DNA from: Robbsia betulipollinis
GTDB lineage: Bacteria > Pseudomonadota > Gammaproteobacteria > Burkholderiales > Burkholderiaceae
Assembly (NCBI RefSeq): GCF_026624755.1
Contig: NZ_JAPMXC010000005.1
Coordinates: 1 to 37,893, forward strand
DNA: 37,893 nucleotides
Reading direction: 5' to 3'
Each line of letters starts with the position of its first letter. The first letter of the stretch is position 1. Under the pieces are notes generated by a model. That model did not search any database. It was not told the origin of the DNA and saw only the letters and a program-made list of their open reading frames with translations. Of this stretch, positions 5,803 through 15,868 are shown piece after piece. Position numbers and translations under genes: made by a program.

Positions 5803-8274
5803 TCAGCGGAGCCGGGCGCCATACGATCGAGCCAGACGATCAACAAGGGTTTGGACAGCCAATTCGACCGCGTTTTCCTGAAGCGTCCCGCCAGTATCTT
5901 GCAAGCTTATTCTGAAAGCAAGGCTTTTCTCGGTGGCCGCCAGGCCCCCGCTACGCTCGCCATCAGGACGAAATTCATCAAATAAAGCAATACGTTGCAC
6001 GATTTGGCAAGCGGCTTCGCGACGCGTTTCCTCCAGTGTGTCGAGCAGCGATTGCGCATCGACATCGCGTGCGACCACGACCGCGATGTCACGGCGAACG
6101 GGCGGAAACTTGGACACGGCGAACGGTTCGGGGAGGCCTCTTTCGGCAAGCGCGTCGGCGTCCACTTCGAACAGAACGGGCGCGCGCGGCAGTTCGTACT
6201 TCTGCTGCCAGCGCGGATGCAATTCACCCAGCCAGCCCACGACCTTGCCGTCGAGCTCGATGCGCGCGCTGCGTCCCGGGTGAAACGCGGCATGCGCGGC
6301 ACCGATGAAACGGGCCACGCGCGGTGCGAACAGCGCTTCGAGGTCGCCCTTCACGTCGAAATAGTCGACCGCGCGCGTGGTCTCGGCCCACTGCTCGTCG
6401 GCGACGGTGCCGTAGGCGAGCGCGGCGAGCCGCACGGGCTGGGCGATGCCGGCGATGGTCATCTCGCTGGCCGGAACGGTGGCATCCCGGACGAAGACGC
6501 GCCCCACTTCGAAGATGCGAACGCGTTCGGCGCGCCGGTTCAGGTTGTTGCGCAGCACGTCGACCAGACTGCCGATCAGGCTGCTGCGCATCACGGACAA
6601 CTGGCTGGCGATCGGGTTCAACAGTTTGATCGGCGCGGGCGCCATGGCGCCGTCGGTTTGGCCGAAGTCGGCTTCCCAGGCAGCGTCGACGAAACCGAAA
6701 TTGATGGTTTCGGCGTAATCGCGCGCGGCGATGCGGTGACGGATGTCGTGGATCGAACGCCGCGTCTCGTCGGTGCCGCGCATGCGGCTGGGCGCCACCG
6801 GCGGGCGTGCGGGAATCTTCTCGAAACCGTAGATGCGGGCGACTTCCTCGATCAGATCCTCTTCGATTTCGATATCGAAGCGATACGAGGGCGCGGTGAC
6901 CAGGAAGACGTCGTCCTGCTGCTCGAACGGCAGACCGAGCCGCGTGAAGACGTCGGCGACATCGGCCGCGGCGATCGGCACGCCGATGACGCGGGAGGCG
7001 CGCGAGACGCGCATGCGCACCGGCTCGCGGACCGGCAGGTTGACGATCTGGTCGTCGATCGCGCCCGCTTCGCCGCCGCAGATGTCGATGAGCAGACGGG
7101 TGATGCGTTCCAGATGCTCGACGGTGGTCGCATAGTCGACGCCGCGCTCGAACCGGTGCGCGGCATCGGTGGAGAAGTTGTAGCGGCGCGCGCGGCCGCG
7201 AACGCTGTCCGGCCACCAGAATGCGGCTTCGACGTACACGTTGGTGGTGTCGAGGCTGACCGCGGTGCTCGCGCCGCCCATGATGCCGGCCAGGCTTTCG
7301 ATCCCGGTCGCGTCGGCGATCACGCCGACCTGTGCGTCGATGTCGATCGTGGTGCCGTTGAGAAGCGTGAGCTGCTCGCCGGCACGGCCCCAGCGCACGT
7401 CGATGCCGCCGTGGAGCTTGTCGAGATCGAAGACGTGCGTGGGCCGTCCGAGTTCGAGCATCACATAGTTGGAGATGTCGACCAGCGCCGAGAGGCTGCG
7501 CTGACCCGAGCGTTCGAGACGGCGCACCATCCAGTCGGGCGTTTTCGCGCGTGCGTTCACGCCGCGGATCACGCGCCCGGAAAAACGGCCGCACAGATCC
7601 GGGGCGCTGATCGCGACGGGCACGTGCGCGCCGCCCTGCGTGGCGTCGACTCCGGCGGGGAGCGACACGGGTACGGGCGTGAAGACGACCGGCTGCAACG
7701 GTGCGCCGGTGATCGCCGCCAGTTCGCGGGCGATCCCATAGACCGACAAACAGTCGGCCTTGTTCGGCGTGAGCTTGACCTCGAAGATTCGATCGTCGAG
7801 GTCGAGCAGTTCACGGATATCGGTGCCCACGGGCGCATCGTCGCCCAGGATCAGCAGGCCACCATGGTCCTCCGACAGCTTGAGTTCGCGCGCCGAGCAC
7901 AGCATGCCGGCGCTTTCCACGCCGCGCAGCTTGCCGAGCTTGATGCGAAACGGCTCGCCGCCGGGTTCGGACGGCTGCAACTCCGCGCCGACGAGGGCGG
8001 TCGGCACCTTGATGCCGGGCGCGACGTTCGGGGCGCCGCAGACGATCGTCAGCGGTGCGGCCGCGCCGACGTCTACCTGGCAGACGTTCAGGCGGTCGGC
8101 GTTCGGGTGCTTGGCGACGTCGAGGACATGGCCGACGACGATCTGCGTGAACGCCGGCGCGGCCGGCACGACGCCTTCGACTTCGATGCCCGCCATGGTC
8201 AACGCATGCGCGAGCGCATCGCTCGACAGCGGCGGATTCACAAAGCTTCTCAGCCAGGATTCGGAGAATTGCAT
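5803..8274 (-). CDS. pheT: Phenylalanine-tRNA ligase beta subunit
   Basis: 823 residues from ATG 8274, beginning [20 protein letters not shown]. The domain order is typical: an N-terminal B1 domain, the tRNA-binding OB fold (about 40-150, [20 protein letters not shown]), the B3/B4 editing domain (about 215-390), B5 (about 410-480, [12 protein letters not shown]), the inactive class II core, and a C-terminal ferredoxin-like anticodon-binding domain (about 728-822, [20 protein letters not shown]). With PheS it forms the alpha2beta2 enzyme that charges tRNA-Phe; the beta subunit hydrolyses mischarged Tyr-tRNA. Length is normal and the frame intact. It lies 113 bases downstream of pheS on the same strand. 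Confidence 0.97.
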   Translation of the reverse strand: MQFSESWLRSFVNPPLSSDALAHALTMAGIEVEGVVPAAPAFTQIVVGHVLDVAKHPNADRLNVCQVDVGAAAPLTIVCGAPNVAPGIKVPTALVGAELQPSEPGGEPFRIKLGKLRGVESAGMLCSARELKLSEDHGGLLILGDDAPVGTDIRELLDLDDRIFEVKLTPNKADCLSVYGIARELAAITGAPLQPVVFTPVPVSLPAGVDATQGGAHVPVAISAPDLCGRFSGRVIRGVNARAKTPDWMVRRLERSGQRSLSALVDISNYVMLELGRPTHVFDLDKLHGGIDVRWGRAGEQLTLLNGTTIDIDAQVGVIADATGIESLAGIMGGASTAVSLDTTNVYVEAAFWWPDSVRGRARRYNFSTDAAHRFERGVDYATTVEHLERITRLLIDICGGEAGAIDDQIVNLPVREPVRMRVSRASRVIGVPIAAADVADVFTRLGLPFEQQDDVFLVTAPSYRFDIEIEEDLIEEVARIYGFEKIPARPPVAPSRMRGTDETRRSIHDIRHRIAARDYAETINFGFVDAAWEADFGQTDGAMAPAPIKLLNPIASQLSVMRSSLIGSLVDVLRNNLNRRAERVRIFEVGRVFVRDATVPASEMTIAGIAQPVRLAALAYGTVADEQWAETTRAVDYFDVKGDLEALFAPRVARFIGAAHAAFHPGRSARIELDGKVVGWLGELHPRWQQKYELPRAPVLFEVDADALAERGLPEPFAVSKFPPVRRDIAVVVARDVDAQSLLDTLEETRREAACQIVQRIALFDEFRPDGERSGGLAATEKSLAFRISLQDTGGTLQENAVELAVQTLVDRLARSYGARLR

Positions 8275-8387
8275 CTTGAATTCTTTAAAATGACGGACCG
8301 CTCGGAAGCGGCCTGGGCCGCGGTGCGCCTCGAGGCGCCTCGACGCGCTTCAGGGCGCACCGCGCGGCGACAGATTCGGAAGGACGA

Positions 8388-9401
8388 TCAGGCGAACTGC
8401 TTCAGGAAGCGCAGGTCGTTCTCGAAGAACGGGCGCAGGTCCTGTACGCCGTAACGCAGCATCGTCAGACGCTCCAGGCCGCTGCCGAACGCGAAACCGA
8501 TGAAACGCTCGGGGTCGAGCCCCATGTTGCGGATCACCGTCGGGTGGACCTGACCCGCGCCGGAAATTTCCAGCCATTTGCCGGCGTTCGCGCCACCTTC
8601 GAACATCATGTCGATTTCGGCGGACGGCTCGGTGAACGGGAAGTACGACGGCCGGAACCGCACGACGATGTCGTCGCGTTCGAAGAACTGGTGCAGAAAG
8701 TCGGTGTACACGCCTTTCAAATCGGCGAAGCTGACGTTCTCGTCGATCCACAGGCCTTCGACCTGATTGAACATCGGCGAGTGCGTCGCATCGCTGTCGA
8801 CACGGTAGGTACGGCCCGGCACGATCACCTTGACCGGCGGCTGGTGCGTGCGCGCATAGCGCACCTGCATCGGGCTGGTATGCGTGCGCAGCAACAGCGG
8901 GCGCCCCTCGCCGTCGTCGATGTCGACGTAGAAGGTGTCCTGCATCGATCGCGCGGGATGGTTTTCCGGGCTGTTCAGCGCGGAGAAGTTGAACCAGTCG
9001 TTCTCGATCTCGGGGCCATCGGCCACATCGAAACCGATCGACGCGAAGATGCGTTCGACGCGCTCGCGCGTCTGCATCACCGGGTGCAGGGTGCCGGTGG
9101 ACGCGCGGCGCCCCGGCAGCGTGACGTCGATCGCTTCAGCGGCGAGCCGCTGGTTCATCAAGACGTCCGCCAGCGCCTGGCGACGGGCGTTCAGGCCGGT
9201 TTCGATGGCCTGTTTCACCGCATTGATCCGGGCCCCTTCGCTCTTGCGGGTTTCCGGATCGAGCTTGCCCAGGCCCTTCAACAGTTCGGTCAGCCTGCCG
9301 GCCTTACCAAGATACTTGGCCTTTTCGTTTTCAAGCGCTACCGCATCGGTGCAGGCCGCGAAGCCGTCGAGTGCGACCGCGACAATCTGGTCCAGGTCCA
9401 T
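8388..9401 (-). CDS. pheS: Phenylalanine-tRNA ligase alpha subunit
   Basis: 337 residues from ATG 9401 ([20 protein letters not shown]). An N-terminal coiled coil (to about residue 90) precedes the class II catalytic core. Motif 2 is near [20 protein letters not shown]. The substrate region is [20 protein letters not shown], and motif 3 is [16 protein letters not shown] near the C-terminus. It forms the active site of the phenylalanyl-tRNA synthetase. The 163 bases between rplT and pheS contain a terminator-like hairpin that could control entry of transcription into pheST. Confidence 0.97.
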   Translation of the reverse strand: MDLDQIVAVALDGFAACTDAVALENEKAKYLGKAGRLTELLKGLGKLDPETRKSEGARINAVKQAIETGLNARRQALADVLMNQRLAAEAIDVTLPGRRASTGTLHPVMQTRERVERIFASIGFDVADGPEIENDWFNFSALNSPENHPARSMQDTFYVDIDDGEGRPLLLRTHTSPMQVRYARTHQPPVKVIVPGRTYRVDSDATHSPMFNQVEGLWIDENVSFADLKGVYTDFLHQFFERDDIVVRFRPSYFPFTEPSAEIDMMFEGGANAGKWLEISGAGQVHPTVIRNMGLDPERFIGFAFGSGLERLTMLRYGVQDLRPFFENDLRFLKQFA

Positions 9402-9442
9402 GGGGTTCCATTCTGATCATCCGCCGGGCGGATGTGCCAACG

Positions 9443-9465
9443 AAAAAGGGGCTCAGTCGAGCCCC
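9443..9465 (-). terminator. Intrinsic terminator or attenuator before pheS
   Basis: Minus-strand reading gives a 7-bp GC-rich stem GGGGCTC/GAGCCCC (9448-9454 with 9459-9465), loop of four, then five U (9447-9443). It lies between rplT and pheS, 42 bases before the pheS start. A second inverted repeat, GCCATCT/AGATGGC (9474-9480 with 9491-9497), lies just upstream. This could be partial termination after the ribosomal protein genes or an attenuator of pheST. Confidence 0.7.
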
Positions 9466-9515
9466 TCACTGCTGCCATCTTCATGCATGCAGATGGCAAA
9501 ATCGCGATCCTGCAT
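9453..9515 (-). CDS. Possible 20-residue leader peptide before pheS
   Basis: A short frame ATG (9515) to TGA (9455-9453) encodes MQDRDFAICMHEDGSSEGLD. Its stop codon lies in the terminator stem-loop at 9448-9465, a placement that would suit translation-linked attenuation. It has only one Phe codon, whereas the E. coli pheST leader has several, and no strong ribosome-binding site is seen. It may be chance. Confidence 0.2.
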   Translation of the reverse strand: MQDRDFAICMHEDGSSEGLD

Positions 9516-9564
9516 CACCGGCGGCAAGCGTTGAGCATCCGCTCCGCCCGCCACCGGTCACGAC

Positions 9565-9924
9565 TTACGCTGCGTGGACTTCCTTCACCCGCGCCACGAT
9601 TGCCGCGAATGCCGGCTTGTCGAAGATCGCCATGTCGGACAGGACCTTGCGGTCCAGCTCGATCTGCGCCTTCTTCAGGCCGTTCATGAACACGCTGTAC
9701 GTCACGCCGTGCTCGCGCGAAGCGGCATTGATACGGGCGATCCACAATGCGCGGAACACCCGCTTCTTGTTGCGGCGATCGCGATAGGCGTACTGGCCTG
9801 CGCGCATGACCGCCTGCTTGGCGATGCGATAGACGTTATTGCGGCGGCCGCGGAAACCCTTGGCCTTGACAATGATCTTCTTGTGACGGGCCCGTGCTGT
9901 GACCCCGCGTTTTACTCTAGGCAT
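9565..9924 (-). CDS. rplT: 50S ribosomal protein L20
   Basis: 119 residues, full length for L20: [20 protein letters not shown] at the N-terminus, then [40 protein letters not shown] and a C-terminal globular part ending in [11 protein letters not shown]20 binds 23S rRNA early in large-subunit assembly and in several bacteria represses its own operon by binding the mRNA. It starts 24 bases after the rpmI stop. Confidence 0.97.
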   Translation of the reverse strand: MPRVKRGVTARARHKKIIVKAKGFRGRRNNVYRIAKQAVMRAGQYAYRDRRNKKRVFRALWIARINAASREHGVTYSVFMNGLKKAQIELDRKVLSDMAIFDKPAFAAIVARVKEVHAA

Positions 9925-9948
9925 GGAATGCTCCGGAAGTAGGTGGGG

Positions 9949-10146
9949 TTAAGCGAACGGCAGCATCGCGCGCACGGAACTCATGTCCGATGCGTGAATG
10001 CCCACGGTACCGCGAAGTTGACGCTTGTTCTTCGTCGTCTTCTTGGTCAGGATGTGGCGCTTGAAGGCTTGACCGCGTTTCACGGTACCGCCCGGACGCA
10101 CGACAAAGCGCTTCGACGCGCTTTTCTTCGTCTTCATCTTCGGCAT
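9949..10146 (-). CDS. rpmI: 50S ribosomal protein L35
   Basis: 65 residues from ATG 10146: [20 protein letters not shown], then [20 protein letters not shown] and LPFA at the end. This is the standard L35 length and sequence. The open frame runs 24 codons further upstream, but homologues start at MPKMKTKK. It sits between infC and rplT, and a strong hairpin at 10227-10260 lies 80 bases ahead of its start. Confidence 0.96.
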   Translation of the reverse strand: MPKMKTKKSASKRFVVRPGGTVKRGQAFKRHILTKKTTKNKRQLRGTVGIHASDMSSVRAMLPFA

Positions 10147-10226
10147 GACAACTACTCCGACTTCATGGCATGACCCCAGGTGTCCGGCTCTCGCCGTCCT
10201 TGCAAAACCCGTGATCACTTATTTTC

Positions 10227-10260
10227 GCGAAGGCGCGGATGACACCATCCCCGCCTTCGC
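10227..10260 (-). promoter_or_regulatory. Strong hairpin in the infC-rpmI gap (possible L20 control site)
   Basis: GCGAAGGCG (10227-10235) pairs with CGCCTTCGC (10252-10260), and inside it GGATG (10237-10241) pairs with CATCC (10246-10250) around a 4-base loop. No U-tract follows, so it is not a terminator. In other bacteria L20 represses rpmI-rplT through structures in this same gap. That it does so here is inference. Confidence 0.45.
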
Positions 10261-10334
10261 ACCCTGCTCCCCCGCGGACGCCGGATGCGCGAGGCGAACC
10301 CCTGCATCCCGTTGACCTGCGCCTGAGCGGCGGT

Positions 10335-10859
10335 TTACTTCTTTTTCTTCGGCCCCAGCACCATCACCATCTGGCGGCCTTCCATCTTCGGCATCTGCTC
10401 GACCTGACCGTATTCGTCCAGATCGGTCTTGAGGCGTTCAAGCACCCGCATTCCGATTTCCTGGTGGGCCATTTCACGGCCGCGGAACCGCAGCGTGATC
10501 TTGGCCTTGTCACCTTCGTCGAGAAAGCGTTGGAGGTTGCGCAGCTTGACGCCATAGTCGCCGTCGTCCGTACCGGGCCGGAACTTGACTTCCTTGACCT
10601 GGACGATCTTCTGTTTCAACTTGGCTTCGTGCGCCTTCTTCGATTCCTGGTACTTGAATTTGCCGTAATCCATCAAACGGCAGACCGGCGGTGCGGCGTG
10701 CGGCGCGATCTCTACGAGATCGACGTCCGACTGCTCCGCCATGCGAAACGCATCCTGCAGTTTCGCGATACCCAGGGCTTCGCCTTCAAGCCCGACCAGG
10801 CGCACCTCGGGTGCGGTAATTTCACCGTTGATGCGATGCGACGATTTGTCCGTAGCGAT
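10335..10859 (-). CDS. infC: Translation initiation factor IF-3 (ATC start)
   Basis: 174 residues if read from the ATC at 10859-10857, giving (I/M)[19 protein letters not shown], the usual IF-3 N-terminus. An AAGGGGA ribosome-binding site lies just upstream at 10867-10873. No ATG exists in this region. The N-terminal domain ([20 protein letters not shown]) and linker are followed by the C-terminal domain ([40 protein letters not shown]). IF-3 blocks premature joining of subunits and proofreads start codons. A rare start codon is the known means by which IF-3 represses its own synthesis. It lies about 47 bases downstream of thrS. Confidence 0.93.
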   Translation of the reverse strand: MATDKSSHRINGEITAPEVRLVGLEGEALGIAKLQDAFRMAEQSDVDLVEIAPHAAPPVCRLMDYGKFKYQESKKAHEAKLKQKIVQVKEVKFRPGTDDGDYGVKLRNLQRFLDEGDKAKITLRFRGREMAHQEIGMRVLERLKTDLDEYGQVEQMPKMEGRQMVMVLGPKKKK

Positions 10860-10905
10860 GTTAGGTTTCCCCTTAATTCATTGATTTTCCGACGTATTCG
10901 GGCGG

Positions 10906-12813
10906 TTACCGGTAGGTGCGGATCTCGTTCTGGAGACGCTCCACCAGTGCGTCGACGGGCATCGAGCCCAGGTCGACGTTGCCGCGTTCGCGAACGGCGA
11001 CGGTCTGCGAGTCACGCTCCTTTTCCCCAACGACGATGAGGTAAGGAATCTTCTGCAACGTGTGTTCTCGTATTTTATAACTTATCTTCTCATTGCGCAA
11101 ATCGGACTCGACCCTAAGCCCTTGTTTTTGCAACGTTTGGACAACACTCTGCGCATAGTCCGCCTGCGCGGCGGTGATATTGAGCACCACCACCTGCACC
11201 GGCGCCAGCCAGGCGGGCATCGCGCCGGCGTGATTCTCGATCAACATGCCGATGAAACGCTCGAGCGAACCCAGTATCGCACGATGCAGCATGACGGGCC
11301 GGGCACGTGCGTTGTCCTCGCCGACGTACTCGGCGTCCAGCCGCTCGGGCAGCACGAAATCGAGCTGCAACGTGCCGCACTGCCAGGACCGGCCGATCGC
11401 GTCCTTCAAATGATATTCGATCTTCGGACCATAGAAGGCGCCCTCGCCCGGCAGTTCCTCCCATTCCAGCCCGCACGCGGTCAGCGCGTCGCGCAGCCCC
11501 TGCTCGGCCCGGTCCCAGTTCGCGTCTTCGCCGGCGCGCTTCTCCGGGCGCAGCGACAGCTTGATCGCGATGTCATTGAAGCCGAAATCCTTGTACATGC
11601 TCATCGCCAGCGTGTTGAAGGCGATCGCTTCCGCGATGAACTGGTCGTCGGTACAGAAAATGTGTGCATCGTCCTGCACGAAACCGCGCACCCGCATCAG
11701 GCCATGCAGCGCGCCGGACGGTTCGTTGCGATGGCACGAGCCGAATTCGGCGTAGCGCAGCGGCAGATCGCGATACGACCGCAGGCCCTGGTTGAATACC
11801 TGGATATGCCCGGGGCAATTCATCGGCTTGATCGCGTATTCGCGCTTCTCCGACTCCGTGATGAACATGTTCTCGCGATAGTTCGCCCAGTGCCCGGAGC
11901 GCTCCCACAGGGACTTGTCCATCACCATCGGCGTCTTGATCTCGCTGTATCCCACCTGCGAGAGGCGCGCGCGCACGTACTGCTCGACCGCCTGCCAGAT
12001 GGCCCAGCCCTTCGGGTGCCAGAACACCATGCCCGGCGCCTCTTCCTGCAGATGGAACAGGTCGAGCTGCTTGCCCAGCTTGCGATGATCGCGCTTTTCC
12101 GCTTCCTCGAGCATGTGCAGGTAGGCTTCCTGGTCCTCCTTGCGCGTCCAGGCGGTGCCGTAGATGCGCTGCAGCTGCTCGTTGCGGGAATCGCCGCGCC
12201 AGTAGGCGCCCGCCACCTTCATCAGCTTGAAGACCTTCAGCCTGCCCGTGCTCGGCACGTGCGGGCCGCGGCACAGATCGGTGAAGCCGCCGTGCGTGTA
12301 AAGCTTGATCGGTTCGTCGGACGGAATCGCGGCGATCAGCTCGGCCTTGTACTTCTCGCCGATACCCGCGAAAAATGCCACCGCTTCGTCGCGCGACACC
12401 ACGCGGCGCGATACCGGCTCGTCCTTCCTGGCGATTTCCTGCATGCGTTTCTCGATGCGCGCGAGGTCGTCCGGCGTGAAGGGCCGATGGTAGGCGAAGT
12501 CGTAGTAGAAGCCGTTGTCGATGACCGGTCCGATCGTCACCTGCGCTTCGGGGAACAGATCCTTGACCGCATGCGCCAGCAGATGTGCCGTGGAGTGCCG
12601 TACCAGGTCCACGCCCGCCGCATCCTTGTCGGTGATGATCGCCAGCGAGGCGTCGTGCTCGATCAGGGTGGAGGTATCCACTTCCACGCCGTCGATCTTG
12701 CCGCCCAGCGCCGCCTTGGCGAGACCGGGGCCGATCGACGCCGCCACTTCCGCGACCGTGACCGGGTGGTCGAACTGTCGTACCGAACCATCTGGCAACC
12801 GTACCGAAATCAT
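10906..12813 (-). CDS. thrS: Threonine-tRNA ligase
   Basis: 635 residues from the ATG at 12813, preceded by GGAGAG; an upstream TTG is weaker. The N-terminal TGS domain ([20 protein letters not shown]) is followed by the editing domain with [20 protein letters not shown] and a Zn/editing His-rich motif. The class II core has [30 protein letters not shown] and [13 protein letters not shown], then the anticodon-binding domain ([20 protein letters not shown]). It charges tRNA-Thr and clears Ser-tRNA-Thr. First gene of the translation cluster, downstream of tRNA-Val and its terminator. Confidence 0.97.
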   Translation of the reverse strand: MISVRLPDGSVRQFDHPVTVAEVAASIGPGLAKAALGGKIDGVEVDTSTLIEHDASLAIITDKDAAGVDLVRHSTAHLLAHAVKDLFPEAQVTIGPVIDNGFYYDFAYHRPFTPDDLARIEKRMQEIARKDEPVSRRVVSRDEAVAFFAGIGEKYKAELIAAIPSDEPIKLYTHGGFTDLCRGPHVPSTGRLKVFKLMKVAGAYWRGDSRNEQLQRIYGTAWTRKEDQEAYLHMLEEAEKRDHRKLGKQLDLFHLQEEAPGMVFWHPKGWAIWQAVEQYVRARLSQVGYSEIKTPMVMDKSLWERSGHWANYRENMFITESEKREYAIKPMNCPGHIQVFNQGLRSYRDLPLRYAEFGSCHRNEPSGALHGLMRVRGFVQDDAHIFCTDDQFIAEAIAFNTLAMSMYKDFGFNDIAIKLSLRPEKRAGEDANWDRAEQGLRDALTACGLEWEELPGEGAFYGPKIEYHLKDAIGRSWQCGTLQLDFVLPERLDAEYVGEDNARARPVMLHRAILGSLERFIGMLIENHAGAMPAWLAPVQVVVLNITAAQADYAQSVVQTLQKQGLRVESDLRNEKISYKIREHTLQKIPYLIVVGEKERDSQTVAVRERGNVDLGSMPVDALVERLQNEIRTYR

Positions 12814-12945
12814 GCTGCTCTCCAACCGCCGCTATCGGCGTTGATCAAGACGGACACGCGACGCGCATCCAAAATACGGAATCCGTCCTGCCGCGCCGCA
12901 TGCATCGCATGAGAACGCGGGCGACAGAACGAAAAGCAAAAAGAC

Positions 12946-12980
12946 AAAAAAAAATGCGACCCCTTCGAGGGCCGCATTTA
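12946..12980 (-). terminator. Intrinsic terminator after tRNA-Val
   Basis: AAATGCG (12952-12958) pairs with CGCATTT (12973-12979), and the stem extends inward with CC/GG pairs around a TTCG-containing loop. On the minus strand it is followed by a run of nine U (12954-12946). Confidence 0.75.
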
Positions 12981-13119
12981 TTTTCGCAACAAGCCAAACG
13001 AAAACCCGAACCGGTCCCGACTAGGAAGCCTTAGTGGTACCGGTCAAAGTTCGCAGGAACATCTCGTTTCCCCGTTTGCCTGTCGCAACAACTACTGATT
13101 ACTGCACGTACTTATTCGT

Positions 13120-13196
13120 TGGTAGGCTCGATTGGATTCGAACCAACGACCCCCACCATGTCAAGGTGGTGCTCTAACCAACTGAGCTACGAGCCT
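13120..13196 (-). tRNA. tRNA-Val(GAC)
   Basis: 77 bases on the minus strand, from AGGCTCGTAGCTCAGTTGG to CGAGCCTACCA with encoded CCA. The anticodon stem CCACC/GGTGG encloses TTGACAT, anticodon GAC. It stands alone between relA and thrS, with its own promoter and terminator. Confidence 0.95.
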
Positions 13197-13208
13197 AAAG
13201 AAGCAATG

Positions 13209-13236
13209 ATTATATACCGATAATCAGAAAGCGCAA
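13209..13236 (-). promoter_or_regulatory. Promoter of tRNA-Val
   Basis: On the minus strand TTGCGC (13236-13231) and a perfect TATAAT (13214-13209) are 16 bases apart, ending 12 bases before the tRNA. Confidence 0.7.
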
Positions 13237-13346
13237 GGTTTTTTACGGTGAAACCCGGATCAGCCGCGCCGCACAGCGCGTACCGCTTCGGATGGCACCG
13301 GCGGCGCATCGTCACGCCCCCTGCCTTTCTCCCGTCGTCCGCTTCA

Positions 13347-15755
13347 CTACCGACGCGAGGCACGTATCATACCCTGAATTTCGCTCAATACAACCACCGC
13401 ACGCTGTGCCTGCGCCGAATTTTTCACTTCGATCGTGAAATGCATATAGGCGAGGTTGCGTTTCGATACCGTCTGCACCCCCACCACATTGATTTTCTCC
13501 CGCGCGAAAATATCGGAGATGTCGCGCAGCAGTCCCTGGCGGTCGAAGGCTTCGATCATCAGGTCGACCGGATACACCGTGTCGCCCCGCTGACCGAGCG
13601 CATCGTCCGACCAGGCCGTCTCGAGCACGCGCTCGGGCGATTCGCTGGCCATCCGGCGGAAGGTCGCGCAGTCGCGCCGATGGATCGACACGCCCTTGCC
13701 GCGCGTGACGAAGCCGGCGACCGGATCGGGCGGCGCCGGGCGGCAGCAGCGCGCGAGCTGCGTCAGCAAGGCACCCTCGCCCGCCACCAGCACGCCACTC
13801 GACGCCCCGCTGGCGACGCTGCGCCCGCTGCTGGACCTGGCCACGATCTCGGGCAGGGCATCGGCCGGCGGCGGCGGGTCCGCCAATACCTGCTCGATGG
13901 CGCGCAGGCTGAACTCTTCCTTGCCCACCACGAGGAACAGCGCTTCCGGCGTCTTGAAGCCGAGCTTGGCGGCGAGATCGTCGAGACTGACGGAGGTCTT
14001 GCCTTCGCGCTGCAGGGTCTTTTCGACCATCGCCCGGCCGTTCGAGACGCTTTCCTGCAATTCCAGCGCATTGAACCAGGTGCGCACCTTCTGCCGCCCG
14101 CGCGGGCTCTGCAGATATCCCAGATTCGGATTCAGCCAGTCGCGCGAGGGCCCGCCCTGCTTGACGGCGATGATGTCGACGGTCTGCCCGTTGCGCAGCG
14201 GCGTGTTCAGCGGCACCATCGCGCCGTCGACGCGGGCTCCGCGGCAGCGGTGGCCCAGATCGGTATGCAGGTGATAGGCGAAATCGATCGCGGTGGAACC
14301 CTGCGGCAGCGCAATGACGCGCGCCTGGGGCGTCAGCACGTAGATGTGGTCGTCGAGCGCGGTTTGCTTGAGCTGGTCCCACGCGCTGTGACTGCCCCCG
14401 CCGGCGTCGAGCGGATGGGTGCCATTCGCCGGCACCCATCCGGGCGTCCCCGGCGCTCCCGGCGATGCACTCGCCAATTCATCCTTCCACGCGAGCAGTT
14501 GTCGTAGCCAGGCGATCTTTTCGTCGTAGCTGTCGTCGGCCGCGAACTGCCCCGCATAACCGCGGGCGCCGGCTTCCTTGTAGCGCCAGTGCGCGGCGAC
14601 GCCGTATTCGGCGAACTCGTGCATTTCGCGCGTACGGATCTGCACCTCGAACGCGCGCCCGTCGTCGCCGATGACCACGGTGTGCAGCGATTTATAGCCG
14701 TTCGGCTTGGGCCGCGAAATATAGTCGTCGAATTCCCGGGGAATCGGCTGCCAGATGTTATGGACGATACCGAGCACGGTATAGCAGTCCTTGACGTCGC
14801 CGACGATGACGCGAAACGCCCGCACATCGTAGAGTTCGGAGAAATCGAGGTCCTTGCCGCGCATCTTGCGCCAGATGCTGTAGATATGCTTTGGCCGGCC
14901 GCTGACCTCCGCCGGAATGTCCGCCGCGGCCAGTTCGTTCTGCAGGCGCGCGATCGCCGCGGCGACATAGGCCTCGCGCTCGACGCGTTTCTCGTCGAGC
15001 AGCCGCGCGATGCGTCGATAGGTGTCCGGGTCCTCGAAGCGGAACGCGAGGTCCTCCAGTTCCCACTTCAATTGCCAGATGCCCAGACGGTTCGCGAGCG
15101 GGGCGTAGATTTCCAGCGTCTCGCGCGCCACCTCGGCGGCGGGCGAGGTCTTGACCGATGCGTGATAGCGCAGCGTCTGCAGCCGCGAGGCGAAGCGCAC
15201 CAGCACGACGCGGATGTCCTGCGCGAAGGCGAGCAGCAATTTGCGCAGCGATTCGACATGCGCGCGGCGCAGCGCGCTCGCGTCGCGATCGCCCGCGGCA
15301 TGGGCGTCCGCGGCACGCACGCCGACCACGCCCAGTTGCGAGAGCTTGCGCACGTCGGCGATCAGCTTGTTGACTTCGGCCCCATAACGCTCGCCGACGA
15401 CGCGCTCGATCTCCGCCGGCTGCGCGCTCACCGGGAACAGGACCGCGGCGAGCATCGAGGGCGGATCCGCGTCGAGCGCGCCGAGCAGCCGCGCGGTCCC
15501 CAGCGCATGTTCGACGACCGATTCGCCCGATTTCATCCTCGCGTCGCCAGCCGCCGCGTGCACGAAGGCGACCGCGGCGTCGAAGACCTGGCTGCCGGCC
15601 GCGCCCGGCACGGCCTGGCCGGCACCGTCGGCGGCGACGGGGCTCGCGCCCGGGAAACCGGACGTCGCCGCGGACGGCAGGCGCGCTGGCGCGGACGGCG
15701 TCACGGCGGGGCCGGACGCATCGCGCGGCGACGGGGATTCAGTACCAGTGTCCAT
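13347..15755 (-). CDS. relA: (p)ppGpp synthetase RelA
   Basis: About 802 residues from ATG 15755 (a TTG six codons upstream is an alternative). After an Ala/Pro-rich tail of about 60 residues comes a pseudo-hydrolase domain: the usual HDxxED motif is replaced by LFPVSAQPAE, so ppGpp hydrolysis should be absent. The synthetase domain follows with RPKHIYSIWRKM, YDVRAFRVIVGDVKDCYTVL and RPKPNGYKSLHTVV. A TGS domain (DHIYVLTPQARVIALPQGST) and a C-terminal ACT domain (INVVGVQTVSKRNLAYMHFT) complete it. This is the RelA type, which makes (p)ppGpp on stalled ribosomes in amino-acid starvation. SpoT is expected elsewhere. Confidence 0.93.
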   Translation of the reverse strand: MDTGTESPSPRDASGPAVTPSAPARLPSAATSGFPGASPVAADGAGQAVPGAAGSQVFDAAVAFVHAAAGDARMKSGESVVEHALGTARLLGALDADPPSMLAAVLFPVSAQPAEIERVVGERYGAEVNKLIADVRKLSQLGVVGVRAADAHAAGDRDASALRRAHVESLRKLLLAFAQDIRVVLVRFASRLQTLRYHASVKTSPAAEVARETLEIYAPLANRLGIWQLKWELEDLAFRFEDPDTYRRIARLLDEKRVEREAYVAAAIARLQNELAAADIPAEVSGRPKHIYSIWRKMRGKDLDFSELYDVRAFRVIVGDVKDCYTVLGIVHNIWQPIPREFDDYISRPKPNGYKSLHTVVIGDDGRAFEVQIRTREMHEFAEYGVAAHWRYKEAGARGYAGQFAADDSYDEKIAWLRQLLAWKDELASASPGAPGTPGWVPANGTHPLDAGGGSHSAWDQLKQTALDDHIYVLTPQARVIALPQGSTAIDFAYHLHTDLGHRCRGARVDGAMVPLNTPLRNGQTVDIIAVKQGGPSRDWLNPNLGYLQSPRGRQKVRTWFNALELQESVSNGRAMVEKTLQREGKTSVSLDDLAAKLGFKTPEALFLVVGKEEFSLRAIEQVLADPPPPADALPEIVARSSSGRSVASGASSGVLVAGEGALLTQLARCCRPAPPDPVAGFVTRGKGVSIHRRDCATFRRMASESPERVLETAWSDDALGQRGDTVYPVDLMIEAFDRQGLLRDISDIFAREKINVVGVQTVSKRNLAYMHFTIEVKNSAQAQRAVVVLSEIQGMIRASRR

Positions 15756-15868
15756 GACTTCAATGTCTTTCAACGTTCCGGGACGCGCGCCTCGGCAGGG
15801 CCCCGGACGGCACTTCTCACGATCTTGATCCGCCGCTGCGGCAGCCCGGCGGACCGGCGATCAAACGC

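Noticed and set aside
5995..8454. An 819-residue open frame on the plus strand opposite pheT
   Set aside because: It mirrors the highly conserved pheT gene, is rich in Arg, Ala, Asp and His as antisense frames in GC-rich DNA are, and shows no domain.
11062..12912. A 616-residue plus-strand frame opposite thrS
   Set aside because: Antisense shadow of thrS with skewed composition and no family features.
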